DNA of 64,000 nt from Tidjanibacter sp. (GCA_017936605.1 JAGBFH010000018.1:159816-223815), one strand, 5' to 3'. Shown: positions 1 to 9,039, numbered from the stretch's first letter. Notes: generated from the sequence alone by a model not told the origin. Program-made: numbers and translations.

Positions 1-599
1 GCCACGATGGGAACTACGGCAACAAGGCCCGTGGCCACAGTGAGCCCCTTGTTCTTGCGATTGCAGATGAGTTCAAAGAGGAGTACATTGACCAGCAGCA
101 CCCATAGCGAGCCGCCAAGAGCACCTGTAAACTCATACCACTGCACCGCCCAGACATCACCAGCAAAGCCGTTGCCGAGCACCAGCCACGGGAACGACAC
201 CTCGCCGTGGAGATAGAGATGTTCGGCCCAGAGCCAACCCGCGATGAGGGTTGTGTAGGCGTGGGCCTTGCGTGCCCGCTTGGAGAAGTAGTGGTAGACC
301 ATAAAGACTCCTCCGAAGAGCACAATCTGAACGATGGTGGCAGCAACAATGCCCACAGCGGCAGCGTAGTATATCCACCAGCAGGTGACCACACACCAGA
401 GGCCCATCACCAGCGACACCCAGCCCGCCATTTGCCACCACTCCTTGCGGCTCGGGCCATAGGAGGCCGAAATCATCAGCAGCGGCACCAGTGCACACAG
501 CAGTCCGAGGCCGCTCACGCGGAGCCAACCGATAGACAACAGCACCACCGAGGCGAGCGCCAGCAAGGCGCGTTGATATCCCTTGAGTTTTATTTCCAT
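1..599 (-). CDS. lnt: Apolipoprotein N-acyltransferase, N-terminal part (runs off window)
   Basis: The reverse strand is open from an ATG at 599 to the window edge (199 codons visible). The translation begins MEIKLKGYQRALLALASVVL, continues through several hydrophobic segments, and contains SFPWLVLGN followed by a WYEFTGALGGS-type stretch, typical of the membrane domain leading into the nitrilase domain of Lnt. Lnt adds the third acyl chain to the N-terminal cysteine of lipoproteins in the inner membrane. The catalytic Glu-Lys-Cys domain lies outside the window, so activity cannot be judged. A TATTTTTG box (619-626, reverse strand) sits just upstream. Confidence 0.85.
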   Translation of the reverse strand, partial: MEIKLKGYQRALLALASVVLLSIGWLRVSGLGLLCALVPLLMISASYGPSRKEWWQMAGWVSLVMGLWCVVTCWWIYYAAAVGIVAATIVQIVLFGGVFMVYHYFSKRARKAHAYTTLIAGWLWAEHLYLHGEVSFPWLVLGNGFAGDVWAVQWYEFTGALGGSLWVLLVNVLLFELICNRKNKGLTVATGLVAVVPIV

Positions 600-618
600 T
601 GCATCCCTTTATTTTTTA

Positions 619-626
619 CAAAAATA
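619..626 (-). promoter_or_regulatory. -7 box of the lnt promoter
   Basis: TATTTTTG on the reverse strand, 20 bp upstream of the lnt ATG, matches the Bacteroidota TAnnTTTG consensus. No good -33 match is visible. Confidence 0.45.
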
Positions 627-721
627 ACCTTTTTGGCGGGAATTATTCAGCCTCGAGAGATATTTTTTCTCTTCGGCGTACTTTTAGTGACAAAAAGAGA
701 AGATTGCAACCGAAAAATAAC

Positions 722-729
722 TACCTTTG
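722..729 (+). promoter_or_regulatory. -7 box of the LysE-family gene promoter
   Basis: TACCTTTG lies 47 bp before the ATG at 777. It also argues against the longer open frame that begins at 207, because most of that frame would be upstream of the transcription start. Confidence 0.5.
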
Positions 730-776
730 TAACTTGTCGGGACTGCGCACTTGCAGTGCCAATAAAAAGAATAGTT

Positions 777-1457
777 ATGTGGTTAATGACACTTATAGGA
801 GGAGTGATGGTGGGATGTATGGCCTCGATGCCTCCCGGCCCCACCGCCATACTATGCATCCAGCGCAACATCAGTAAAGGTTTCCGTTCGGGACTCACAA
901 CAGGTCTGGGTATCGCCACGAGCGACACCCTCTACGCCTCCATAGCCTTCTTCTCGCTCTCCTTCGTGACCAGTTTCATCGAGAGCAATATGCTCCTAAT
1001 CAAGGGCATAGCGGGCGTGCTGATTGCCATCTTCGGCGTGAACATCTTTCTCAAGAAAATCCACACCGAGTTGCGCCAGAACCGCACCAAGAAGAACCCC
1101 GCAAGCTGGCGCGACTACGCCTCGGGCTTCCTGCTGAGCTTCGCCAACCCCGCCTACATTCTGGTCCACATAGCCCTCATCGCCACCGTCAAGTCGCTCG
1201 GATTCTACGACACCGACGAAAACGCCTTCTCGAACGCCTCTATGATTCTGGGCATCTTCATAGGTTGTGCGGGATGGTGGCTGGCCATCTCGTCCATCTT
1301 CAAGGTCATCAGGAAGTATTTTCGTCCTCGCCACCTGCTGTGGATAAACCGCATCTCGGGCGTCATCATAACCCTTGTGGGTGTGTCGCTCATCATATCA
1401 ATGATTTCGGATCTTCAAATCAACTTCACACTCAATGAGATATTCCAAACCAAATAG
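777..1457 (+). CDS. LysE/RhtB-family transporter
   Basis: A 226-residue protein beginning MWLMTLIGGVMVGC, with about six hydrophobic segments and the family signature MPPGPTAILCIQRNISKGF near residue 16. LysE/RhtB proteins export amino acids or related small molecules across the inner membrane; the substrate here cannot be inferred. The open frame extends to 207 but that extension is polar, unrelated and antisense to lnt, so the ATG after the promoter box is preferred. The end overlaps the cmk start by 23 bp, implying one transcript. Confidence 0.85.
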   Translation: MWLMTLIGGVMVGCMASMPPGPTAILCIQRNISKGFRSGLTTGLGIATSDTLYASIAFFSLSFVTSFIESNMLLIKGIAGVLIAIFGVNIFLKKIHTELRQNRTKKNPASWRDYASGFLLSFANPAYILVHIALIATVKSLGFYDTDENAFSNASMILGIFIGCAGWWLAISSIFKVIRKYFRPRHLLWINRISGVIITLVGVSLIISMISDLQINFTLNEIFQTK

Positions 1458-2136
1458 GAAGATAGTCATCGCCGTAGACGGCTTCTCCTCGTGTGGCAAG
1501 AGCACCTTCGCAAAGATGGTGGCCGCACGACTCGGCTACATCTTCATCGACACAGGCGCAATGTATCGTGCCGTGACACTCTACGCCATCGAAAACGGCT
1601 GCGTGGAGAACGGCATCCTCAACGAGGAGCGCCTTGTGGCCTCGCTCGACGACATACGGATAGACTTCCGCTTCAACCCCGACCGCGGAGCCAGCGACAT
1701 CTATGTCAACGGCCAGTGGGTAGAGGGCAAGATTAGGACCATCACCGTAAGCAACCTTGTGAGCTCGGTGAGCGCCATCGGCCAGGTGCGCGAGCGTCTG
1801 GTGGCTATGCAGCAGGAGATGGGCCGCGAGAAGGGTGTGGTGATGGACGGCCGCGACATAGGCACCGTCGTATTCCCCAATGCGGAGCTGAAAATCTTTA
1901 TGACCGCCGACCCCGAGGTGAGGGCCGAGCGCCGCTACCGCGAACTTCTGGCCAAAGGCGAAGAGGTGAGCCGCCAGGAGATTATCGAAAACATCCGTCA
2001 GCGCGACCACCTCGACCAATCGCGCGCCATCAGCCCCCTGCGCAAGGCCGACGATGCCATCGTGCTGGACAACGGCGGTATGAGCCTCGAGGAGGAGATG
2101 GAGTGGTTCGACAAGGTTTTCGACTCACTGGCCTAA
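1435..2136 (+). CDS. cmk: Cytidylate kinase
   Basis: A 233-residue protein that phosphorylates CMP/dCMP with ATP in pyrimidine nucleotide supply. The P-loop is visible near residue 16 (GFSSCGKST), followed by IDTGAMYRAVTLYA and later VVMDGRDIGTVVFP, all characteristic of Cmk. Length is normal. It starts inside the end of the LysE-type gene and is followed 36 bp later by ispH, the usual cmk-ispH pairing in Bacteroidales. Confidence 0.96.
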   Translation: MRYSKPNRKIVIAVDGFSSCGKSTFAKMVAARLGYIFIDTGAMYRAVTLYAIENGCVENGILNEERLVASLDDIRIDFRFNPDRGASDIYVNGQWVEGKIRTITVSNLVSSVSAIGQVRERLVAMQQEMGREKGVVMDGRDIGTVVFPNAELKIFMTADPEVRAERRYRELLAKGEEVSRQEIIENIRQRDHLDQSRAISPLRKADDAIVLDNGGMSLEEEMEWFDKVFDSLA

Positions 2137-2172
2137 AATCCTACTCACACAAATCATCAGTCAGACAGCAGT

Positions 2173-3051
2173 ATGAAAGTTACCATAGATGAGAAGTCGG
2201 GCTTCTGTTATGGAGTGGTGAGTGCCATTTCCAAGGCGGAGGAGCTTGTGGCTGACGGCCACAGGGTCTACTCGCTCGGCGACATTGTCCACAACGACCT
2301 GGAGGTGGCAAGGCTCGAGGGGCTCGGCGTAAGGACCATCTCCCACGCCGACATCCGAGGCATACTTCCCGACCCTCACAACAAAGTACTCATCCGCGCC
2401 CACGGCGAGCCCAAGAGCACCTACCGACTGCTCGAGGAGGCCTCCATAGGCTATGCGGATGCGACCTGCCCCGTGGTGGCCAAGCTCCAGAGGCTCACCA
2501 TAGAGGCCGACCGTGAAATGAGGGCCGTGGGCGGTCAGGTGGTCATCCTCGGCAAGAGGGGCCACGCCGAGGTTGTGGGCCTCAACGGTCAGATAGAGGA
2601 CAGAGCGATAGTTGTCGAGAGGCTCACCGACCTCGAGGAGGTGGACTTCTCGCGCCCCATATTCCTGCTCTCGCAGACCACCCAGAGTCTAAAACTCTTC
2701 GAGGAGGTCAAAGCCGAGGTGCTGGCTCGCTCCGAGGTGCCCGAGAGGGTCGTGGTGCGCGACACCATCTGCCGTCAGGTGGCGGGCAGAGAGGGTCATC
2801 TGAAGGAGTTTTCCAAGGGTTGCGACCTTGTGGTCTTTGTCTGCGGAGCCAAGAGTTCCAACGGCAAGGTGCTCTTCGAGGCGTGCCACTCGGCCAACCC
2901 CAACAGCATAAAGATAGAGTCGCCCGAGGAGCTTAGGGCCGAGATGTTCGTGGGGATGGATAATGTGGGCATCTGCGGCGCAACCTCAACACCCCACTGG
3001 CTTATGGAGCAGGTGAGGGATACAATTTTGAGGCTTGCAGGAGCGTTATAA
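2173..3051 (+). CDS. ispH: 4-hydroxy-3-methylbut-2-enyl diphosphate reductase
   Basis: A 292-residue [4Fe-4S] enzyme carrying out the last step of the MEP isoprenoid pathway, giving IPP and DMAPP. The cluster cysteines are visible in SGFCYGVV (N-terminus), ADATCPVV (near residue 98) and DTICRQ (near residue 198); RAHGEP and the C-terminal GATSTPHWLMEQV are also typical. dxs at 14131-15993 belongs to the same pathway. It is followed by a heptamer repeat and a 130-bp gap. Confidence 0.97.
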   Translation: MKVTIDEKSGFCYGVVSAISKAEELVADGHRVYSLGDIVHNDLEVARLEGLGVRTISHADIRGILPDPHNKVLIRAHGEPKSTYRLLEEASIGYADATCPVVAKLQRLTIEADREMRAVGGQVVILGKRGHAEVVGLNGQIEDRAIVVERLTDLEEVDFSRPIFLLSQTTQSLKLFEEVKAEVLARSEVPERVVVRDTICRQVAGREGHLKEFSKGCDLVVFVCGAKSSNGKVLFEACHSANPNSIKIESPEELRAEMFVGMDNVGICGATSTPHWLMEQVRDTILRLAGAL

Positions 3052-3182
3052 ATGCAAAATTCAAAATTCAAAATTCAAAATTGCGAGTAAGCGAGCGTAG
3101 AGGGTGCTTGCACACTCTACCGAGCGTGAGCAATTAAAAGCCTCCGCAGGAGGATTAAAATTGAGATAAGAGAAACAATAAT
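3051..3182. repeat. AAAATTC heptamer run and GC-rich spacer
   Basis: Bases 3051-3083 are a short tandem run of the heptamer CAAAATT. The rest of the gap holds imperfect GC-rich palindromic sequence with the same words as the 39.1-kb spacer (agcgagcg) and no supportable gene. Confidence 0.6.
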
Positions 3183-3653
3183 ATGAGATACTTTGCACGA
3201 GCACTGAAACACTTTGTGAAGATGGCCCTCCTGGTGGCCCTCATCTACTTGGCAATGAATGCCACCGACACGCTGGGCATCAATCAGCAGGAGCTCTTGG
3301 GCACCAAGGGCCTCATCCTGTTGGTGGCCCTTGTGGCACTCTCGGCCGCCTACCCCTCCTACGGTTTTGTGGAGCGCACATTGGAGGGCTCCATCCAGAA
3401 GGATAGGGAGCTCCTCGTGGAGTCGATGATAAGGGGTGGCTATTCGCTCCAGAGAGAGGAGGATGGGCAGATGCACTTCCGCGCCTCGAGCCCCATCCGC
3501 AGGCTCCTGGCTATGGGCGACGACAAGGTGACCATCGGTCAGCCCACGGCCAATACGCTCTCTATCAGCGGCCAACGCAAGGGCGTAGTAGAAGCCGAGT
3601 TCCGCATCTCGAGCCGTCTGAGAATCGGGCGCGAGGAGCAAAACAACGATTAA
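3183..3653 (+). CDS. Small membrane protein, function unknown
   Basis: A 156-residue protein with two hydrophobic segments (about residues 11-26 and 42-58) followed by a basic, soluble C-terminal domain of about 90 residues. I do not recognise a named family. It lies 19 bp upstream of the S41 protease with the same orientation, so the two are probably co-transcribed. The cytoplasmic tail contains no obvious catalytic motif. Confidence 0.7.
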   Translation: MRYFARALKHFVKMALLVALIYLAMNATDTLGINQQELLGTKGLILLVALVALSAAYPSYGFVERTLEGSIQKDRELLVESMIRGGYSLQREEDGQMHFRASSPIRRLLAMGDDKVTIGQPTANTLSISGQRKGVVEAEFRISSRLRIGREEQNND

Positions 3654-3672
3654 ACAGCAAAAAACAAGAGAT

Positions 3673-5358
3673 ATGACCCTAAAGAAAAGTTTGAAGTATG
3701 TGGCAGCCACGGCGGCTCTGGCAGGATGCGTTCTGCTGGGCTCGGCCGCCAAAAGCAACCTCTACAATCTGGGCAAGCAGGTGGAGATTCTTGTCAATAT
3801 GATGCGCACCCTGAGCCTCTTCTATGTAGACGATGTGGAGCCCGACAAGATTATGGACGCGGCAGCCAAGGGTATGACCAAGATTCTCGACCCCTACACC
3901 GAGTACTTCTCCCCCGAGGAGATGGAGTCGTTTGATGTGATGACCACGGGCAAATATGGCGGCGTGGGCTCCATCATCCGTATGCGCGGCGAGTATGTCG
4001 AGTTCTTCGGCCCCTACAAAAACTCCCCCGCCTATCGTGCGGGCATCCGTGCAGGTGACATCATACTCGAGATTGACGGCGAGGATGCCAAGGGTATGAC
4101 CACCCAGCAGGTGAGCGACCGTCTGAAAGGTGACCCCGGGACCTCCGTAAGGCTCACCGTGGGCAAGTTCCCCGACAATAGGCCCCAGAGGGTGAGAATC
4201 ACCCGCGAGCGCATAGCCATCCCTGGTGTGCCCTACCACGCAATGCTCAACGAGTCTGTGGGTTACATTCTCCACGACGACTTCACCGAGGGGTGTGCGG
4301 CCGAGTTCCTGAGGGCCTATAGGGACCTCGAGAACAAGGGTATGAAGGCCCTGGTGCTGGACTATCGCAACAATACGGGTGGTATTCTTCAGGAGGCCGT
4401 CAGCATCCTCTCCTACTTCCTGCCCGCCGGCTCGGAGGTGGTGAGTATGCGCTCCTCCAAGGACCACAACGAGAACACCAAGTTTGTGACCGAGAATCCC
4501 CCCATTGCACCCAACATACCTCTGGTGGTGCTTGTGGATAGCGACACCGCCTCGGCTGCCGAGATTGTGGCTGGCGCATTGCAGGACAACGACCGCGCAG
4601 TGGTCATCGGTCGCAGGACCTACGGTAAGGGCCTTGTGCAGAGCACCTTCCCTCTCGGACACGACGCCTATGCCAAGGTGACAACCTCCAAGTATCATCT
4701 GCCCAGCGGCAGGTGCATACAGGCCATTGAGTATGGTGCCCACAATGCCGACGGCAGCGTCAGTTCGGTGCCCGACTCGCTCATCACCGAGTTCCACACC
4801 AAGGCGGGCCGCAAGGTCTATGACGGCTGTGGCGTGATGCCCGACATCAAACTCCCCACGGAGTACATCAGCACCTTCTCGGTGGTGGTCTATGCCCAGG
4901 GCTTTGTGGATGACTTTGTGAGCGACTACACCCGCCAGCACTATGGTGAGCTCGAGGGTAATGTGACCCCCGTGAAGTACCACTTCTCCGATGAGGCCTA
5001 CGCCGAGTTTGTGAAGTGGATGGAGGGCAAAGAGGTGGCTTGGGACAGTATGGCCAACCGCTACTGGGCTGAGTTCGAGAAGATTGCGGCCAATGAGCCC
5101 TGGGGCGAGGATATCAAGGAGCAGATGGCCACAATCAAGCAGACCCTCACAAAAGATACCGAGGACTACCTCTGGATGTACAAAAAGGAGCTCCAGGAGG
5201 CCATTGAGAGCAGCATCATCAAACGCTACTGCTTCGACGAGGGCATAACGGCCCACCTGCTGCCCTCCGACGAGGATGTCAAGGAGGCACTTGAGGTGCT
5301 GGCCGACAGCGAGAACTACCACCGCATACTCTCCTCGCAGGACACCACACGCAACTAA
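3673..5358 (+). CDS. S41-family carboxy-terminal processing protease
   Basis: A 561-residue exported protease with an N-terminal signal/anchor (about residues 8-25), a PDZ domain (about residues 95-175, including AGIRAGDIILEIDGED) and a tail-specific protease core. The catalytic Ser is in SDTASAAEIVAGAL and the Lys in RRTYGKGLVQ, as expected for the Ser-Lys dyad. The C-terminal 150 residues extend beyond the core and are acidic, as in many Bacteroidota homologues. Likely role: periplasmic protein processing or quality control. The histidine kinase gene follows after 22 bp. Confidence 0.93.
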   Translation: MTLKKSLKYVAATAALAGCVLLGSAAKSNLYNLGKQVEILVNMMRTLSLFYVDDVEPDKIMDAAAKGMTKILDPYTEYFSPEEMESFDVMTTGKYGGVGSIIRMRGEYVEFFGPYKNSPAYRAGIRAGDIILEIDGEDAKGMTTQQVSDRLKGDPGTSVRLTVGKFPDNRPQRVRITRERIAIPGVPYHAMLNESVGYILHDDFTEGCAAEFLRAYRDLENKGMKALVLDYRNNTGGILQEAVSILSYFLPAGSEVVSMRSSKDHNENTKFVTENPPIAPNIPLVVLVDSDTASAAEIVAGALQDNDRAVVIGRRTYGKGLVQSTFPLGHDAYAKVTTSKYHLPSGRCIQAIEYGAHNADGSVSSVPDSLITEFHTKAGRKVYDGCGVMPDIKLPTEYISTFSVVVYAQGFVDDFVSDYTRQHYGELEGNVTPVKYHFSDEAYAEFVKWMEGKEVAWDSMANRYWAEFEKIAANEPWGEDIKEQMATIKQTLTKDTEDYLWMYKKELQEAIESSIIKRYCFDEGITAHLLPSDEDVKEALEVLADSENYHRILSSQDTTRN

Positions 5359-5380
5359 ACACTGAAGGGAGGGAAATACT

Positions 5381-6556
5381 ATGAGCTCGGTGCTGGATAG
5401 AATGTGGCGTAGAATCAAGGGGGTGCCCTACAAACGGAGGGTGCTGATAATCGTCGTGGCGATGATTATCGGTGCCACCTCGCTGCTCTTTACGACCCGT
5501 ATGTCGCGTATGCTCCAGCAGAAGGAGATGAACGAGATGCGCCTCTGGTCCTACGCAATGGAGCGTATGGGCGAGAGCTACCACAACGACCCCATAGTCT
5601 TCCAAGTCGTTCACAGCCAGAAGATTCCCTATATCCTCATAGACCAACACGGCCGAGTGGAGAAGTACCACCTGCTGCCCGGAGAGATTGTCAACCACCC
5701 CGACCGCAGGATGAAACTCCTTATGAGGCTCTCGCGCCAGAACGACCCGCTCGAGATTAGCACCCCCCACGGCGACAGCTACACCCTCTTCTATGGCAAC
5801 TCGGCACTGCTGGACTGGCTCATTTTCTTCCCCTACCTCCAACTGGCTGTGGTGGCGGTCTTTGTCTTCTTCGCCTTCCTCACCTTCCGCACCTCCAAGC
5901 AGGATGAGCAAAACAGGGTGTGGATAGGTCTGGCCAAGGAGACGGCCCATCAGCTCGGCACCCCCATATCGTCACTTATGGGCTGGCTCGAGTACCTCAA
6001 GGCCCACGACATAGACCCCGCGGCCATCGAGGAGATGGGTAGCGACCTGCAACGCCTCGTGAAGGTGGCCGACCGCTTCGGCAAAATCGGCTCCGAGACA
6101 TCGCTCACCCCCACCAACCTCGGCGAGGTTGTGGGCGATTGTGTGCTCTACTTCCGCACCCGCATACCCAAGCGTGTGACACTCAACTACAACGGCCTGG
6201 CCATAGCCCCCATTATGGTGCAGATGAACGCCGCGCTGTTTGAGTGGGTTGTAGAAAACATCCTCAAGAATGCCCTCGATGCTCTGCAAGGCTTCGGCGA
6301 CATTGATGTCACCCTCAGCCAGAGCGGCGAGTGGGCCTACATCGACATAAAAGACTCGGGCAAGGGCATTGCCAAATCCAACTGGAAGAAGATTTTTGAG
6401 CCCGGCTACACCACCAAGACTCGCGGTTGGGGCCTCGGTCTGTCGCTCAGCAAACGCATCGTCGAGGAGTACCACGGCGGCCACATAGGCGTAACTGAGA
6501 GCGAACTCGGCAAGGGCACAACCATCCGCATCACTATCCGCAAGAGCGATAGCTAA
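5381..6556 (+). CDS. Membrane sensor histidine kinase (orphan)
   Basis: A 391-residue kinase with transmembrane segments near residues 20-37 and 143-165 flanking a short periplasmic sensor region. The H-box is KETAHQLGTPISSL (phosphoacceptor His near residue 192). N-box (ENILKNALDAL), G1 (DSGKGI), F (FEPGYTTK) and G2 (GWGLGLSLSKRI) motifs are all present, so it should be active. No response regulator is encoded nearby, so its partner is unknown. It is embedded between the S41 protease and DUF4271 genes. Confidence 0.93.
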   Translation: MSSVLDRMWRRIKGVPYKRRVLIIVVAMIIGATSLLFTTRMSRMLQQKEMNEMRLWSYAMERMGESYHNDPIVFQVVHSQKIPYILIDQHGRVEKYHLLPGEIVNHPDRRMKLLMRLSRQNDPLEISTPHGDSYTLFYGNSALLDWLIFFPYLQLAVVAVFVFFAFLTFRTSKQDEQNRVWIGLAKETAHQLGTPISSLMGWLEYLKAHDIDPAAIEEMGSDLQRLVKVADRFGKIGSETSLTPTNLGEVVGDCVLYFRTRIPKRVTLNYNGLAIAPIMVQMNAALFEWVVENILKNALDALQGFGDIDVTLSQSGEWAYIDIKDSGKGIAKSNWKKIFEPGYTTKTRGWGLGLSLSKRIVEEYHGGHIGVTESELGKGTTIRITIRKSDS

Positions 6557-6581
6557 CCAACTAACGCACCCGCAATTAACT

Positions 6582-7424
6582 ATGATAACACACGATTCGC
6601 TAACACTCCAAACCATTCCACCGGTCGACACCCTCACGGATGCCGCAACAACCCCCGCTGTGACAATAGCGGAGGAGGCTGTGGCGGAGGCGAGTGGCTC
6701 GCTCGAGGGGCTCTTTGGAGGGAGTGCCCGCCTTGTGGAGCAGGCCCTGCCCGAGATTGTGGAGCAAGGCGAGCTGACGAGCAACTGGCTGGTGGGGGTG
6801 GTGTTGGTGGCCCTTTTTGTCTACTACCTCTTTGTGCTCTTCGCCTACGGAGGTCACATAGGGCTGATGGGAAAAGTTCTGCTCAGCAACAATCTCGGCA
6901 TAAGAGTTGCAGACGAACTGAGCTACCTCTTTATGAGGGCCGTGCGCAATGCCACCGCTTTGGGCATTGTGGCCTGGTCGCTCGTTGGCGTCAAGTGGAT
7001 GGAGATGAGTGGTGCGGCAGGCGTGAGCGAGAATCACTGGCTGCTGCCGATGGTCATCTGCATTGCTCTGGGAGTGGGAGTGGTGCAGCGCCTTGCCACA
7101 AACTTCATCTTCTCGCTCACAATGCGCAGGGAAGTGTGTGAGGGCCTGAACATTATGGCCGACACAACAATGGCACTTACGGCCATCGTCGTCACCCCCC
7201 TGTCGCTGCTGCTGGCCGTCAATTCGGGCGCGACCACTGAGGCCCTCTCGTGGGTATGCCTTGTGACGGGCTGTGTGGCGATGACAATTTTTTGTATAAA
7301 AAGTTTAATACTCTTTATTGGTCAAAAAATTTCCATTTTACTTTGGTTTTTGTACCTTTGCACCGTCATTTTGATTCCCATCGGCGTCGTCATCACCCTG
7401 GCGGTGAGAAACGGTGTCGCGTAA
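6582..7424 (+). CDS. DUF4271 membrane protein
   Basis: A 280-residue protein with an N-terminal Ala/Glu/Thr-rich region of about 65 residues, then about six membrane segments. Position immediately before hemD and composition match the Bacteroidota DUF4271 family, whose function is not established. The last 45 codons (from about 7290) are strikingly AT-rich compared with the rest because an apparent promoter is embedded there. The stop codon is in the same frame as the downstream hemD, only eight codons before its TTG start. Confidence 0.8.
   Translation: MITHDSLTLQTIPPVDTLTDAATTPAVTIAEEAVAEASGSLEGLFGGSARLVEQALPEIVEQGELTSNWLVGVVLVALFVYYLFVLFAYGGHIGLMGKVLLSNNLGIRVADELSYLFMRAVRNATALGIVAWSLVGVKWMEMSGAAGVSENHWLLPMVICIALGVGVVQRLATNFIFSLTMRREVCEGLNIMADTTMALTAIVVTPLSLLLAVNSGATTEALSWVCLVTGCVAMTIFCIKSLILFIGQKISILLWFLYLCTVILIPIGVVITLAVRNGVA
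7318..7360 (+). promoter_or_regulatory. Promoter inside the 3' end of the DUF4271 gene
   Basis: TACCTTTG (7353-7360) and an alternative TTG(7318-7320)-N18-TACTTTGG lie in an AT-rich patch inside coding sequence, about 90-110 bp before hemD. This suggests a separate promoter for hemD-rnpA-yidD. Confidence 0.5.
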
Positions 7425-7448
7425 TGTCGAACCAAAAACATCAAAGAG

Positions 7449-8342
7449 TTGAAAATTAAGAAGATACTTATTTCGCAAGCCCAACCTGCGGTTATTGAAA
7501 AGTCACCCTACTTCAAGCTCTCCAGAAACAGCGAACTGGAGCTCACTTTCAAGCCCTTTATGCGAATCGAGGGCGTCTCTCTCAAGGAGTTTCGTAGCCA
7601 ACGAACAGAGATTCTCGACTATTCGGCAGTGATTTTCACCAGCCGAACCACTATTGATAACTTCTTCCGCATCTGCGAGGAGGCCCGTATCAATGTGCCC
7701 GAGACGATGAAATACTTTTGTATTACCGAGGCTGTGGCACTCTACCTCCAGAAGTATATCGTCTATCGCAAACGCAAGATTTTCTTTGCCGACGGTAAGT
7801 TCGACAGCTTTATGGAGATTATCCTCAAGCACAAAGACGAGCGCTTCATCCTCGCTCTTGCCGAGCCCCACAACCCCGAGATTCCCCAGACCCTCGAGAA
7901 GTTGCACCTCAACTTCCAGCCCCTCATCTTTGCCCACACCGTGAGCACCGACCTGAGCGGCCTCAGGATTGAGGACTACGATGTGCTGGTCTTCAACAGC
8001 CCCAACGAGATCTCTTCGCTGGTGGCACAGTTTGGCAACGAGAATATCCCTATAGTAGTGGTGCTGGGCGAGAATACCGCCAAGGCCGCAGTGGAGGCGG
8101 GTCTGAAGATTTACGGCAAGGCTCCCGCGCCCGGTATTCCCAATGTGGCCACCGCTGTGGAGATGCTCGTGAAGGATGCAGCCGAGGGCAAGGAGCTCGA
8201 GCCTATAGAGTTCTGCCACAGCCACAAAGCAGAAAACTTCATCAAAGCCCAGGAGGCCAAGCCCGCCAAGCGTTCCCGAGCAAAACGCAAGCCCGCCGAG
8301 GATGCTGCCTCCGCAACCGTGGCAAAGAAGACCACCAAATAG
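7449..8342 (+). CDS. hemD: Uroporphyrinogen-III synthase family protein
   Basis: A 297-residue protein. The TTG start gives (M)KIKKILISQAQP, the expected N-terminus for Bacteroidota HemD; no ATG is available before residue 37. Two Rossmann-like halves are seen, with FTSRTTIDNF and later VFNSPNEISSLV and VLGENTAKAAVEAGL. The enzyme cyclises hydroxymethylbilane to uroporphyrinogen III for tetrapyrrole synthesis. The C-terminal 50 residues are a Lys/Ala-rich tail (KPAKRSRAKRKPAED) beyond the enzyme core. The canonical activity is assigned by family only. Confidence 0.85.
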   Translation: MKIKKILISQAQPAVIEKSPYFKLSRNSELELTFKPFMRIEGVSLKEFRSQRTEILDYSAVIFTSRTTIDNFFRICEEARINVPETMKYFCITEAVALYLQKYIVYRKRKIFFADGKFDSFMEIILKHKDERFILALAEPHNPEIPQTLEKLHLNFQPLIFAHTVSTDLSGLRIEDYDVLVFNSPNEISSLVAQFGNENIPIVVVLGENTAKAAVEAGLKIYGKAPAPGIPNVATAVEMLVKDAAEGKELEPIEFCHSHKAENFIKAQEAKPAKRSRAKRKPAEDAASATVAKKTTK

Positions 8343-8416
8343 CAGACAATCAACTTGCGGGGAGCAGACCTTGGGTCGCACCCCGCATTTCGTTATAACC
8401 CACCCCCAAAACAAAG

Positions 8417-8806
8417 ATGAGCGAAGGACTATATAGACTAACGAAGGCCGAGAGGTTGTGTGGCAAGGCCGCCAACGGGCTCTTCGCAGGAAGCAAAAGC
8501 GGTTTTGCCTTCCCCTATCGCTACATCTTCAAGACACGCCCCGCCACCGAGGAGGACCAAGCCCAGGTGTCGGTGCTCTTTGTGGTCCCCAAGCGCAACA
8601 TCAAACGAGCCGTTGGGCGCAACCTGCTCAAACGCCGCACCCGCGAGGCCTACCGCCTTCAGAAGCTACCGCTCCTCGAGAAGGCCGCACGCAAGGGGCT
8701 GCATATTGACATAGGTCTGATTTACAGCACCAAAGAGATTCTTGACTATACCCCAATCAGAGATGCAGTCGGAGGGATTCTGGAAAAGATTTCGGGCAGG
8801 TTGTAG
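8417..8806 (+). CDS. rnpA: Ribonuclease P protein component
   Basis: A 129-residue basic protein binding the RNase P RNA for tRNA 5' processing. The RNR-type motif is visible as [22 protein letters not shown] near residues 59-80, as in all RnpA proteins, and the N-terminal LTKAERLCG matches the family start. It is upstream of, and overlaps, yidD. rpmH, often next to rnpA in other bacteria, is separate here at 20.7 kb, as is common in Bacteroidota. Confidence 0.93.
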   Translation: MSEGLYRLTKAERLCGKAANGLFAGSKSGFAFPYRYIFKTRPATEEDQAQVSVLFVVPKRNIKRAVGRNLLKRRTREAYRLQKLPLLEKAARKGLHIDIGLIYSTKEILDYTPIRDAVGGILEKISGRL

Positions 8807-9026
8807 GTGGCTCCTGAGCGCCCCCTTTGTGGCCCTTGTGCGCTTCTACCAAGTGTGTCTGTCGCCCCTGAAGCCCCACCCGACTTGCAGGTTCACCCCC
8901 ACCTGTTCGCAATACGCCATCGAGGCGCTCAAGAAGTATGGGCCCCTGAAGGGCGGCTGGCTCGCCCTAAGGCGCATACTGCGCTGTCACCCCTGGGGAG
9001 GAAGTGGCTACGACCCCGTACCATAA
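8763..9026 (+). CDS. yidD: Membrane protein insertion efficiency factor YidD
   Basis: An 87-residue protein with the YidD signature: [43 protein letters not shown] and [12 protein letters not shown]. It assists membrane protein insertion together with YidC at the inner membrane. An alternative ATG at 8742 would add seven residues and overlap rnpA by 65 bp; the 8763 start is preferred for family length. Confidence 0.93.
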   Translation: MQSEGFWKRFRAGCRWLLSAPFVALVRFYQVCLSPLKPHPTCRFTPTCSQYAIEALKKYGPLKGGWLALRRILRCHPWGGSGYDPVP

Positions 9027-9039
9027 CGACAAAAATAAT

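Noticed and set aside
207..776. Upstream extension of the LysE-family frame
   Set aside because: Polar low-complexity sequence antisense to lnt and upstream of the TACCTTTG promoter; not part of the transporter.
3679..5418. Long reverse-strand ORF of 579 codons
   Set aside because: Exact antisense shadow of the S41 protease gene; composition is His/Gly/Val-rich, typical of antisense GC-biased frames, with no domain.
8357..8386. GCGGGG/CCCCGC hairpin between hemD and rnpA as a terminator
   Set aside because: Only six pairs and a long loop without a T tract; the gene spacing suggests co-transcription, so it was not called.
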